Of a stretch of DNA of 64,000 nt, positions 53,754-64,000 are shown one piece after another. Position 1 is the first letter of the stretch. Every line of letters starts with the position of its first letter. The notes under the pieces are model-generated. The model searched no databases, was not told the DNA's origin, and was given only the letters and a program-made list of their open reading frames with translations. The translations under genes were made by a program, and so were the position numbers. Origin of the DNA: Arenimonas daejeonensis (GTDB lineage Bacteria > Pseudomonadota > Gammaproteobacteria > Xanthomonadales > Xanthomonadaceae); contig NZ_CP042453.1 of NCBI RefSeq assembly GCF_007993735.1, positions 1,922,001 through 1,986,000 of the forward strand, given 5' to 3'.

Positions 53754-56579
53754 TTATTCGGCGGTGTGGTTGATGGGCGGGTTGACGAGGGCGTCCTCGA
53801 TCAGCTTCGCCTGTTCGACGTTGTGCGTGCTCAGGTGGCCGGCGGCCGGCGCGGCCGAACGCGAGCGCCCGGCGTAGCTCAGCGACTGGCCCTTGCCCAG
53901 GCAGAAGTCGAGGTGGTGGCGGATCTGGTACCAGGCGCCCTGGTTCATCGGTTCTTCCTGGCACCACACGACTTCGCTGGCGCCGGAGAAACGCTTGAGT
54001 TCGGCCGCCAGCTCCGGGCGCGGGAACGGGTAGAGCTGCTCGACGCGCACGATGGCGACGTCGGTGATCTTCTTCGCTTCGGCGGCCTCGACCAGGTCGT
54101 AATAGACCTTGCCGCCGCAGACGACGACACGCCTGGTCTTCTTGGCGTCCTTGGCGGTGCTGTCCGGGATCAGGTTCTGGAATTCGCCCTTGACCAGGTC
54201 GTCGTAGCTCGAGACCGACAGCTTGTGGCGCAGCATGGACTTGGGCGTCATCACCACCAGCGGCTTGCGGGTGGCGCGCAGCATCTGCCGGCGCAGCATG
54301 TGGAACATCTGCGCCGGGCTGGTCGGCGTGCAGACCTGGATGTTGTCGAGCGCGCACAGCTGCAGGAAACGTTCCAGGCGCGCCGAGCTGTGTTCCGGGC
54401 CCTGTCCTTCGTAACCATGCGGCAGGAACAGCACCAGGCCGCACAGGCGGTCCCACTTGGACTCGCCGGAGGTGATGAACTGGTCGATCACCACCTGGGC
54501 GCCGTTGGCGAAATCGCCGAACTGGCCTTCCCAGATGTTGAGCGTGGTCGGCTCGGCGGTGGCGTAGCCGTACTCGAAGGCCATCACCGCTTCCTCGCTG
54601 AGCAGCGAGTCGATGATCATCACGTGTTCGGGATTGGCTGCCAGTCCGCGCAGCGGCAGGGTGGACTCGCCGGTGGCCTGGTCGTGCAGCACCGCGTGGC
54701 GGTGGAAGAAGGTGCCGCGGCCGGCGTCCTGGCCGACCAGGCGCAGCTTGTAGCCTTCCGACAACAGGCTGGCGTAGGCCAGGTTCTCGGCGAAGCCCCA
54801 GTCCATCGGGATCTCGCCGGTCATCATCTTGCGGCGGTCGTCGTAGATCTTGGCCACGCGCGGGTGCAGTTTCAGGTTTTCCGGCAGCGTATTGATGCGG
54901 GCCGCAAGCCCTTCCAGCACCGGGCGCTTGAGGCCGGTGGCGACCGCGTCCGACAGCTTGCCGTCCAGCCACGGTGTCCAGTCCACTGCGAAGGGGTCAC
55001 CGCCGACCTTGGCCAGCTCGGTGGTGACTTCGCCCTTGTCGAGCGTGTCGCGATAGGTGTCCACCAGTGCCCTGGCGCCGGCGGCATCGATCACGCCCTC
55101 GGCCACCAGCTGCTCGGCGTAGAGCTCGCGCGTGGTCTTGCGGGCGCGGATGTTCTGGTACATCAGCGGCTGCGTGGCCGCCGGCTCGTCGGCCTCGTTG
55201 TGGCCGTGGCGGCGGTAGCAGACCAGGTCGATCACCACGTCGCGGCGGAATTCCTTGCGGAAGTCGAAGGCCAGCTGGGCGCAGAAGGCCACGGCCTCCG
55301 GGTCGTCGCCGTTCACGTGCAGCACCGGCGCGCCGATGATCTTGGCCGGATCGGTGCAGTAGAAGGTGGAGCGCGCATCGTCCTGGCGGCTGATGGTGAA
55401 GCCGACCTGGTTGTTGATGACGATGTGCACCGTGCCGCCGACCGCGAAACCGCGGGCCTGCGACATCTGGAACAGCTCCATGATCACGCCCTGGCCCGCG
55501 AACGCCGCGTCGCCATGGATCAGCACCGGCAGCACCTGCTGGCGCTTGCCGTCCTCGCGGCGCATCTGGCGCGCGCGCACCGAACCGGCCACGACCGGGT
55601 CGACGATCTCCAGGTGCGAGGGGTTGAAGGCCAGCGCCACGTGCACCGGGCCGCCTGGCGTGGCGACGTCGGCGGAGAAGCCCATGTGGTACTTCACGTC
55701 GCCGCTGTGCGCGGGATCTTCCGGGTGGTCGAACTTGCCCTCGAACTCGGCGAACAGCTTGAGCGGCGGCTTGCCCAGGGTGTTGACCAGCACGTTGAGG
55801 CGGCCGCGGTGGGCCATGCCGACCACGACGTCCCGGATGCCGTCGCTGCCGCCGCGGCGGACCAGTACGTCCATCAGCGGGATCAGCGAGTCGCCGCCTT
55901 CCAGCGAGAAGCGCTTCTGGCCGACGTACTTGGTGTGCAGGTAGCGTTCCAGGCCCTCGGCGGCGGTGACGCGCTCGAGCAGGCGCTTCTTCACGTCGGC
56001 GTCGAAGCCGTACCTGCCGGCCGCGCTTTCCAGGCGCTGGTGCATCCAGCGACGCTGGTTGGCGTCGGAAATATGCATGAACTCGGCGCCGATGCTGCCC
56101 GAGTAGGACGCGCGCAGCCGGGCCAGCAGTTCGCGAAGCTTGAGCTTCTTTTCCGGGAACCAGGTGTCGGCGGTGAATTCCTGGTCCAGGTCGGCCTCGG
56201 ACAGGCCGTGGAAGGCCAGCTCCAGGTCGGGCGCGTCCTGCTTGGCCATCATGCCCAGCGGGTCGAGCTTCGCACCCAGGTGGCCGCGCGAGCGGTAGGC
56301 GGTGATGAGCTTGCCGACGGCGGCCTGCTTGCGCGCGGTCTCGTCGTCCATCGTGCCGGCCGGTGCGCCGGCGCGGGCGGCGGCCTGGACCCGGGCCATC
56401 ACGGCCGAGTGCGGCACGTCGCCGGCTTCGCGGCCCTTGAAGCCGTCGAAGTAGGTTTTCCAGGTCGCGGGAACGCTGTCGGGATCGACCAGGTACTGCT
56501 CGTACAGGTCTTCGATGAAGGCGGCGTTGCCGCCGGCTAGTTGAGAGGTCTGCTTGAACTGCTTGATCAGACTATCCAC
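53754..56579 (-). CDS. sucA: 2-oxoglutarate dehydrogenase E1
   Basis: A 941-residue thiamine diphosphate-dependent decarboxylase of the TCA cycle. I place the start at GTG 56579 ([20 protein letters not shown]), which matches the usual N terminus; the longer open frame reaches 56657. Recognisable parts are [39 protein letters not shown], the cofactor/Mg region [12 protein letters not shown] with [12 protein letters not shown], and [20 protein letters not shown]. It leads the sucA-sucB-lpd run and has a strong promoter upstream. Frame is intact. Confidence 0.96.
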   Translation of the reverse strand: MDSLIKQFKQTSQLAGGNAAFIEDLYEQYLVDPDSVPATWKTYFDGFKGREAGDVPHSAVMARVQAAARAGAPAGTMDDETARKQAAVGKLITAYRSRGHLGAKLDPLGMMAKQDAPDLELAFHGLSEADLDQEFTADTWFPEKKLKLRELLARLRASYSGSIGAEFMHISDANQRRWMHQRLESAAGRYGFDADVKKRLLERVTAAEGLERYLHTKYVGQKRFSLEGGDSLIPLMDVLVRRGGSDGIRDVVVGMAHRGRLNVLVNTLGKPPLKLFAEFEGKFDHPEDPAHSGDVKYHMGFSADVATPGGPVHVALAFNPSHLEIVDPVVAGSVRARQMRREDGKRQQVLPVLIHGDAAFAGQGVIMELFQMSQARGFAVGGTVHIVINNQVGFTISRQDDARSTFYCTDPAKIIGAPVLHVNGDDPEAVAFCAQLAFDFRKEFRRDVVIDLVCYRRHGHNEADEPAATQPLMYQNIRARKTTRELYAEQLVAEGVIDAAGARALVDTYRDTLDKGEVTTELAKVGGDPFAVDWTPWLDGKLSDAVATGLKRPVLEGLAARINTLPENLKLHPRVAKIYDDRRKMMTGEIPMDWGFAENLAYASLLSEGYKLRLVGQDAGRGTFFHRHAVLHDQATGESTLPLRGLAANPEHVMIIDSLLSEEAVMAFEYGYATAEPTTLNIWEGQFGDFANGAQVVIDQFITSGESKWDRLCGLVLFLPHGYEGQGPEHSSARLERFLQLCALDNIQVCTPTSPAQMFHMLRRQMLRATRKPLVVMTPKSMLRHKLSVSSYDDLVKGEFQNLIPDSTAKDAKKTRRVVVCGGKVYYDLVEAAEAKKITDVAIVRVEQLYPFPRPELAAELKRFSGASEVVWCQEEPMNQGAWYQIRHHLDFCLGKGQSLSYAGRSRSAAPAAGHLSTHNVEQAKLIEDALVNPPINHTAE

Positions 56580-56665
56580 GACCCTGGCCTGGCCCGCCGA
56601 AGGCGGGTAAGTGATTGATGGAATGGGATGTCGCGTGCCGTCGGTGGGCGGCGACAAGGCCCGCG

Positions 56666-56694
56666 ATTATAGCCGGCACGGACGGGCTTTAGAA
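56666..56694 (-). promoter_or_regulatory. Promoter of the sucA-sucB-lpd operon
   Basis: On the minus strand, TTCTAA and TATAAT (a perfect -10 at 56671-56666) are 17 bases apart. The leader to the GTG start is about 80 bases. The rest of the 204-base space up to 56783 shows no further clear signal. Confidence 0.65.
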
Positions 56695-56783
56695 CACGAT
56701 CCCGGGCCGCCGGCAGGGCTTTCGACCCCTGCTTTGGTCACAACCGGCGTGCCGGTGCGGCGCGATTCAGGTGGACCCGGTGC

Positions 56784-57744
56784 TCAGATGCCCAGCACGC
56801 GCAGCTCGGTGCAGGGTCGCGAACGTTCCCAGACCCGGCCGAAATGTTCGGCCAGCTGGCGCGCACGCGCCGGCTGAGCCGGACTCCAGTCGCCGTCGAA
56901 GCGGCTGCCCAGCAGACGGAACAGGTAACCGTCACGGTCGTTGGCGAGGAAGGCCGAGGGATATTGCTGGTCCACCGGGTCGGTGGGCGTGCGGAACTGG
57001 AAGGCGGTGCTCATGCGCTGGGCCAGGGCCAGCAGCGGATGGCCGCTGCCCTGCACGGTGGCGGGTTCCTGCACTAAGGATCTGCACCACGCCGCCGCGC
57101 CCGGCGATGGCGAACTGCTTGAAGGCCTCGAGCACGGCCGGCTGCGCGTACAGGGCCGGCTCCAGGTCGCGGCTGTAGAGCCAGAGTTCGCGCCGCGCCG
57201 ACTGCACCAGGGCCAGGGTGGCGTCGGTGGCGGCGGCCAGGCTGTCGAATTCCTGCACCGGCACCGATGGGCCGCGAACGGCGTGGGTCTGGCGTTCGGG
57301 TGGAAGCAGTGGCTCGAGCGTGCGGCGCATGGCCTGGTGTTCGATGCCAGCCTCCATGAAACGTTCGCCGTAGGGCACGAAGCCGTGGCGCGCGTAAAAA
57401 CGTTCGGCGCTGACCTGGGCGTTGAGGGTGACTTCGGGCCAGCCCTGGGCCCGGGCCTGGTCCATCAGGGCCTGCAGCATGGCGTCGCCGACGCCCTTGC
57501 CGCGCCATTCGGGCAGCACGGCCATGCGGCCGATCTTGCGTTCCGGGGTGAGGCGGCCGGTGCCGATGGCGCGGTGCTGGTTGTCGCGGGCCAGCACGTG
57601 GCGGCAGTGCGGGTCGAGCTCGTCCCATTCTTCCTCGATCGGGACCTGCTGTTCGAGCACGAACACGGTTTCCCGGACCAGGCGCAGGTCCTGGAAATCG
57701 GCCTGGTAATCGGCGGGTTCGACCCGGAAATCGCTCTTGATCAT
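56784..57744 (-). CDS. GNAT acetyltransferase with uncharacterised C-terminal domain (frameshifted)
   Basis: Residues about 1-150 are a GNAT acyltransferase (VRETVFVLEQQVPIEEEWDE, the acetyl-CoA loop VLPEWRGKGVGDAML, FYARHGFVPYGERFMEAGIE), of the ElaA-like type. The remaining 170 residues (FDSLAAATDATLALVQSARR, LWLYSRDLEPALY, RLLGSRFDGDWSP) form a second domain I do not recognise; the RRELWLYSRDLEP stretch recalls the start of phospholipase D-like folds but no HKD motif is seen. One extra base near 57076 (CTTAGTGC) breaks the frame; repair gives 319 residues ending ELRVLGI. roxA lies four bases upstream. Confidence 0.8.
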
Positions 57745-57748
57745 GGGC

Positions 57749-58939
57749 TCAGCGGCGGCGTGCGGGCTTCTGCAGATGATAGTGGCCCTGGGCGAGCAGG
57801 GCATCCAGTGCGTTGCGACCCTCGGCGTCGAGGGCGGCGAAGGCCGCGTCGTCGATCACTTCGGCCGCGGCCAGCATCCGGGCCGACGCCACGCCCATGG
57901 CATAGGCCAGGCCGTTGGCGTGCAGGCGCGCACGTTTGCCCTCGCGCGCCCAGGCGTGGCGGGCATGTGGGTGGCGGTGCAGGTGGCCGCCCCGGGCCAG
58001 GGTGTCGGCGACCGCAGCCAGGGTCGGCGCCCGGGCCGGGCTGGCCAGCTCACCCGCGGCGCGGTACTGGGTGATGAAACGACCGAACCAGCGGCGCAGC
58101 GCGGTTTCGTCCAGCGTCTGCAGTTCCGACAGCGCGGCGCGCACGCGTGCGAAGGCGGCTTCGTCGATTTCGTGGGGATCGGCGGGCAGCGTGAGCTCGG
58201 GATCGGCGTAGCGGGACTCTTCCGGAACCGCGGCGGCCAGTTCCTCGACGAAGTCCAGCATCAGTTCGGCGCGCGAGGGTGCACGCATGCCGACCGAGAA
58301 GGTCAGGCAGGCGTCCTCGGCCACGCCGTGGTGTGGCACACCGGGCGGCAGGTAGAGCATGTCGCCGGGCGCCAGCACCCATTCGTGGTCCGGCGTGAAC
58401 TCACGCAGCAGTTTCAGTTCGACGTCGGGGCGGAAATCCTTCGGTGCCTTCGGGTCGGTGTCGATCTGCCAGCGGCGGCGGCCGTGGGCCTGCAGCAGGA
58501 AGACGTCGTACTGGTCCACGTGCGCGCCGACCGAACCACCCGGCGCGGCGAAGCTGACCATGATGTCGTCCAGGCGCCAGGCCGGCAGGAAACGGAAGGC
58601 GCCGAGCAGCGCGCGCACGTCCATGTCCCATTTGTCGACGTCCTGGACCAGCAGGGTCCAGTCCTTCTTCGGCAGTTTCGGGAACGATTCCTCGGCGAAG
58701 GGGCCGTTGCGCAGTTCCCAGCGGTCGCGCTTGCGGTCATGCAGCACTATGCGGGCCAGCGCGGCCTCTTCGCAGGCCAGGCCGGCGAGATCCTCGGGCG
58801 TGATCGGCGAGACGAAACCCGGGAAGGCGTTGCGGACCAGCAGCGGGCGCTTCTGCCAGTAGTCGCGCAGGAACTTTTCCGGCGCCATGCCCAGCGGCGG
58901 CAGCCCGGCACCATCGACCTCGATCGGGAGCCGGGCCAT
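57749..58939 (-). CDS. roxA: Ribosomal protein L16 arginine hydroxylase RoxA/YcfD (JmjC cupin)
   Basis: A 396-residue Fe(II)/2-oxoglutarate oxygenase that hydroxylates an arginine of ribosomal protein L16 (E. coli Arg81). The iron ligands are His and Asp in VGAHVDQYDVFLLQ near residues 139-141 and His in LPPGVPHHGV near 202. The C-terminal winged-helix part (LRRWFGRFITQYRAAGELAS) is also present. Length matches YcfD. It lies between purB and the GNAT gene with seven- and four-base gaps, so the three are probably one transcript. Confidence 0.92.
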   Translation of the reverse strand: MARLPIEVDGAGLPPLGMAPEKFLRDYWQKRPLLVRNAFPGFVSPITPEDLAGLACEEAALARIVLHDRKRDRWELRNGPFAEESFPKLPKKDWTLLVQDVDKWDMDVRALLGAFRFLPAWRLDDIMVSFAAPGGSVGAHVDQYDVFLLQAHGRRRWQIDTDPKAPKDFRPDVELKLLREFTPDHEWVLAPGDMLYLPPGVPHHGVAEDACLTFSVGMRAPSRAELMLDFVEELAAAVPEESRYADPELTLPADPHEIDEAAFARVRAALSELQTLDETALRRWFGRFITQYRAAGELASPARAPTLAAVADTLARGGHLHRHPHARHAWAREGKRARLHANGLAYAMGVASARMLAAAEVIDDAAFAALDAEGRNALDALLAQGHYHLQKPARRR

Positions 58940-58946
58940 GGCGGGC

Positions 58947-60347
<1,401 letters not shown>

Positions 60348-60360
60348 CTACCCGCTCCCC

Positions 60361-60417
60361 TGTGGGAGGGGCTTGAGCCCCGACGGCCGGAGCTTCGGGA
60401 CTGAAGTCCCTCCCACA
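60361..60417. repeat. REP-like paired palindrome between purB and fumC
   Basis: Outer arms TGTGGGAGGG and CCCTCCCACA enclose two inner stems, GGGGCTTGAGCCCC and GGGACTGAAGTCCC. This layout matches the TGTGGGAGC-type extragenic repeats known from Pseudomonas and xanthomonads, arranged as a head-to-head pair. It lies in the divergent promoter region of both genes. Confidence 0.8.
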
Positions 60418-60426
60418 CGAGCGCGT

Positions 60427-60432
60427 TATGCT
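60427..60432 (+). promoter_or_regulatory. -10 element candidate for fumC
   Basis: TATGCT lies 27 bases before the fumC ATG at 60460. The -35 position falls in the right arm of the REP pair and has no consensus. Confidence 0.35.
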
Positions 60433-60459
60433 CGGGGTCACGTCGCCAGGAGGGCCGCC

Positions 60460-61865
<1,406 letters not shown>

Positions 61866-61874
61866 AACCCCGTC

Positions 61875-62633
61875 TCAGTCGTCGGCGGGCAGGGTGGTGC
61901 GACCACCGATACGGCTCGGCGAGACTTCGCCGCTGCCGACCTCGATCACGCGCAGGTCACCGGTGACTTCATCGACATCGGCGTCGCCGGAGCCGATCGA
62001 GGCGATCTCGACATTGCCGCCGACACGACGCAGGTCGACGTCGCCGGAACCGATGTCGCGCACCAGCACATCGCCGCGCACGCCGCTGGCTTCCAGGTCG
62101 CCCGAACCGACCGAGTCGACGCGCAGTTCGCCGACGTTTTCGGCGAGCACGTCGCCGGAACCGACTTCGACTTCGAGCAGGCCGGCAATGTCGCGCACCT
62201 CGATGTCGCCCGAACCGACATCGGCGCGCAGCGAGCCGAGGCCCGACACATCGGCATCGCCGGAACCGACCTTCACTTCATAGGCCAGGCTGGCCGGGAG
62301 CCGGGCGTCGATCTCCAGGTAGGCGTACTTCGGCTTGATCCAGCCGACCGAATAACCGTCGCGCCTGGCCACGATCACCAGGCGGTCGCCTTCGCGTCGC
62401 TGTTCGAGCGTGAGCTGCTCGAACAGTTCCGGCGAGGAAGCACAGGCGCGCGCGCCGAAGCGGGCATCCGCTGCACCGGAGGGTGCCAGGCGCAGGTCGT
62501 TGGAACCGATTTCGATCCGCACCGAGCGCACGCCGGCGAGGTCGAGGGTGAGCGAACGGTCCTGGCTGTGTTCGCAATCGGAAGCCGCCGCGAGGGCGGG
62601 GCAGAGCAGGGCGATCAGGGCGAGTGATTTCAT
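61875..62633 (-). CDS. Exported beta-helix protein with GSGD repeats (DUF2807/DUF4097-like)
   Basis: A 252-residue protein with signal peptide (LALIALLCPALAAA). After an N-terminal region with two Cys (DCEH, RACASS), residues about 120-245 consist of seven units of 18-20 residues, each centred on GSGD or GSGE (KVGSGDADVSGLGSL, DVGSGDIEVRDIAGL, EVGSGDVLAENVGEL and so on). This pattern fits a right-handed beta-helix as in head-on adhesin-like DUF2807/DUF4097 proteins. Function unknown. Its start overlaps the end of the lipoprotein gene upstream (four bases), so they are one transcript. Confidence 0.8.
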   Translation of the reverse strand: MKSLALIALLCPALAAASDCEHSQDRSLTLDLAGVRSVRIEIGSNDLRLAPSGAADARFGARACASSPELFEQLTLEQRREGDRLVIVARRDGYSVGWIKPKYAYLEIDARLPASLAYEVKVGSGDADVSGLGSLRADVGSGDIEVRDIAGLLEVEVGSGDVLAENVGELRVDSVGSGDLEASGVRGDVLVRDIGSGDVDLRRVGGNVEIASIGSGDADVDEVTGDLRVIEVGSGEVSPSRIGGRTTLPADD

Positions 62634-63220
62634 GGCGTGTTGATCTCGGCGTGGCAGTCGTTGATGTCGTCCTCGTCCATGTCCGCATAGGGCGCGAACT
62701 CGGGCACGGCGGCGGCGAGGTCCTGTTCGGCCTGCCGCAGCGCCGGCAGCTGATCGCAGAGCGCGGCGGCACTGGCACGGATGCCCTCGGCTTCCTTTTT
62801 CATGCGTTCGTCCATGCTGGTCTGGTCGCCGCTGAATACCGCCACGGCGGCTTCCTTCATGGCCTTGGTGGCCAGCTCGGCCCCTTCCAGGCCGACCCGG
62901 GCGCCAGCTTCGGCAACGTCCGACAGCCGCTTGCGGTATTCGAGCGCCAGGGCGCGCTGCTTTTCATCCATCAGGACCGTCTTGCCGTCAATGATCAGGT
63001 CGCCGGTCGGGGTGATCTCGGCTTTCGGCAGATCCTTGTGGCCACGGTCGAGGCCGATGTTTTCCGTGGCCAGTTCAGCGCGGACCTCGGCGGCGACCTT
63101 GTCGGCCAGGCCGTCGATGCCACCCCGGGCCTCCGCCTGGGGGTCGGAATCACGGCTGCAGGCGGAGAGCAGGAAGGCAGCGGCCAGGAAGGAGGCGGAG
63201 AGGATTCGGCTCGGTTGCAT
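62630..63220 (-). CDS. YggN-like periplasmic lipoprotein
   Basis: A 196-residue protein with a lipoprotein signal (ILSASFLAAAFLLSACS). The mature part has DLIIDGKTVLMDEKQRALAL near residues 75-95, as in the YggN/DUF2884 family, then a helical stretch (YRKRLSDVAEAGARVGLEGA, MKKEAEGIRASAAALCDQLP). The role of YggN is unknown. The gene starts 63 bases after the permease gene and overlaps the GSGD-repeat gene. Confidence 0.75.
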   Translation of the reverse strand: MQPSRILSASFLAAAFLLSACSRDSDPQAEARGGIDGLADKVAAEVRAELATENIGLDRGHKDLPKAEITPTGDLIIDGKTVLMDEKQRALALEYRKRLSDVAEAGARVGLEGAELATKAMKEAAVAVFSGDQTSMDERMKKEAEGIRASAAALCDQLPALRQAEQDLAAAVPEFAPYADMDEDDINDCHAEINTP

Positions 63221-63245
63221 GGCGGGTTTCCCGTTCGAAAAATGA

Positions 63246-63275
63246 AAAGGGCGGGAGGCGTCAGCCTCCCGCCCA
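63246..63275 (-). terminator. Terminator downstream of the ABC permease gene
   Basis: GGGCGGGAGGC-TGAC-GCCTCCCGCCC on the minus strand, followed by TTTTCATTTTT. It would end the permease transcript before the YggN-like gene, so that gene may need its own promoter or depend on readthrough. Confidence 0.75.
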
Positions 63276-63283
63276 AGTGGGAC

Positions 63284-64000
63284 TCAACCTTCGTCGCGGG
63301 AGCGGCGGTAGTGGATCGCGGCGAAGATCATTGCCGCGCCGGCCACCACGCCAACCCACAGGTCGATGGTCGCGAAGGCGCCCCAGGCGTTCTGCGCCGA
63401 GAACAGCGCCACGATGTCCTGCGGGCCTTCCGGGTTGAAGCGCTGCATTTCCGGGTCGCTGCCGGCGCGGTACACCAGGTCCATGCCCGGCACGGTGCCC
63501 AACAGCAGGCGGCCGACCACGTTTGCCCAGAACCACTCGGCCTTCGAACCGAACATCTCCATCACGTCGAACCAGCTAACCAGCACGCCGGCGAACAGCG
63601 GCACCAGGAATGCCCACAGGAAGGGCTTGCTGCGCGTCCAGGCCGACACCAGCAGCAGCCAGCCGACGGTCGGCAGCGCCCAGGCGGCATAGACGGGCAG
63701 CGCCGCGACCAGGTGGAAGGCGATGGTGAGCGGGCTGGCCGGACCCCAGATCAGGTCGAACGGGTTGCCGCCGTGCATGGCCGCATAGGCGCTCAGGATC
63801 AGCAGGAAGCCGAACGAGGTGACGATGGCGGCGGCGGTGGCGATCACCGGGGCGACCACCAGTGCGCTGGCCAGCTTCGACAGCACGGTCTGGCCGTCGG
63901 ACAGCGGCAGCGACTTCCAGAACAGGATGCTGCGGTCCTTTCGGTCGTCGTACAGCGCGCCCAGACAGTAGAAGAACACTACGAAGGCCAGCACGATGAA
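63284..64000 (-). CDS. ABC-2 type transporter permease, cut by the window edge
   Basis: At least 236 residues of a multi-pass membrane protein whose start lies beyond base 64000. The visible part has about six hydrophobic helices (MLAFVVFFYCLGALYDDRKD, ALVVAPVIATAAAIVTSFGF, ALPTVGWLLLVSAWTRSKPF and others). The motif YDDRKDRSILFWKSLPLSDG followed by KLASALVV is typical of ABC-2 permeases that act in export, beside a partner ATPase gene usually found just upstream (outside the window). The substrate is unknown. The frame is intact to the stop at 63284. Confidence 0.8.
   Translation of the reverse strand, partial: FIVLAFVVFFYCLGALYDDRKDRSILFWKSLPLSDGQTVLSKLASALVVAPVIATAAAIVTSFGFLLILSAYAAMHGGNPFDLIWGPASPLTIAFHLVAALPVYAAWALPTVGWLLLVSAWTRSKPFLWAFLVPLFAGVLVSWFDVMEMFGSKAEWFWANVVGRLLLGTVPGMDLVYRAGSDPEMQRFNPEGPQDIVALFSAQNAWGAFATIDLWVGVVAGAAMIFAAIHYRRSRDEG

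Noticed and set aside
52992..56540. Very long open frame (over 1100 codons) on the plus strand opposite sucB and sucA
   Set aside because: The minus strand encodes complete SucA and SucB with all motifs; the antisense frame is low-complexity His/Arg/Gly-rich and is an effect of high GC.
61960..62280. Tandem repeat array near 62.1 kb as a noncoding element
   Set aside because: It encodes the GSGD units of the beta-helix protein in an intact frame.

Overview
The window reads as ordinary, gene-dense chromosome of a high-GC gammaproteobacterium, most likely family Xanthomonadaceae/Lysobacteraceae (Lysobacter, Luteimonas, Thermomonas or Arenimonas-like). The basis is inference from gene content: a MetX-type homoserine acyltransferase beside a complete cytochrome c maturation operon, GyrA with Gln at E. 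coli position 83, LigA with two extra insertions, an rluB-scpB-scpA block near smc-zipA-ligA-epmA, and a YggN-like lipoprotein. I see no prophage, integrase, transposase, CRISPR array or rRNA operon.

Layout. 1-4396: end of a hybrid sensor kinase, a lipoprotein 3-hydroxybutyrate-oligomer hydrolase, 3-hydroxybutyrate dehydrogenase and a LuxR-type response regulator, which look like one regulated carbon-storage/3HB unit. 4411-7720: three poorly characterised proteins and a cysteine dioxygenase. 7756: tRNA-Leu(CAA). 7877-15584 (minus): ccmABCDEFGHI in overlapping order, ending in metX. 15700-17645: keto-methionine aminotransferase plus omega-amidase. 17715-21781 (minus): threonylcarbamoyl-AMP synthase-like protein, scpA, scpB, rluB. 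21944-30352 (plus): yciI-like, bolA, smc, zipA, ligA, epmA, so the whole SMC-ScpAB condensin is encoded here from two opposite blocks. 30468-32828: DUF3011 protein, an unknown, mtnA. 32956-38489: gyrA, a four-PDZ HtrA-like protease and a protease-fold partner lacking the catalytic triad. 38586-45903: alpha-2-macroglobulin lipoprotein and PBP1C, a paired envelope-defence/repair module. 45955-49511: peroxiredoxin, metallophosphoesterase, Hsp20 with a sigma32-type promoter, CbpA. 49570-56579 (minus): PilH-like regulator, AcuI/YhdH reductase, lpd-sucB-sucA. 56784-61865: GNAT protein, RoxA, purB and divergent fumC. 61875-64000 (minus): a GSGD-repeat protein, a YggN-like lipoprotein and an ABC permease cut by the window edge.

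A major caveat: about 34 single-base or two-base indels interrupt otherwise well conserved genes (gyrA, smc, ligA neighbours, fumC and others), including essential ones. About half lie in or next to CCTGG/CCAGG, usually CCCTGG read as CCCCTGG or CCTGG; most others are in homopolymers. This pattern fits nanopore consensus error at Dcm-like methylated CCWGG sites rather than real gene decay, so I annotate these genes as whole CDSs across the frameshifts and give repaired lengths.

The sequence also carries a dispersed ~100-bp GC-rich inverted-repeat element (four copies), a REP pair between purB and fumC, and a ribosome-site-sequestering hairpin ahead of the DUF3011 gene. The least explained protein system is the HtrA plus pseudoprotease pair.
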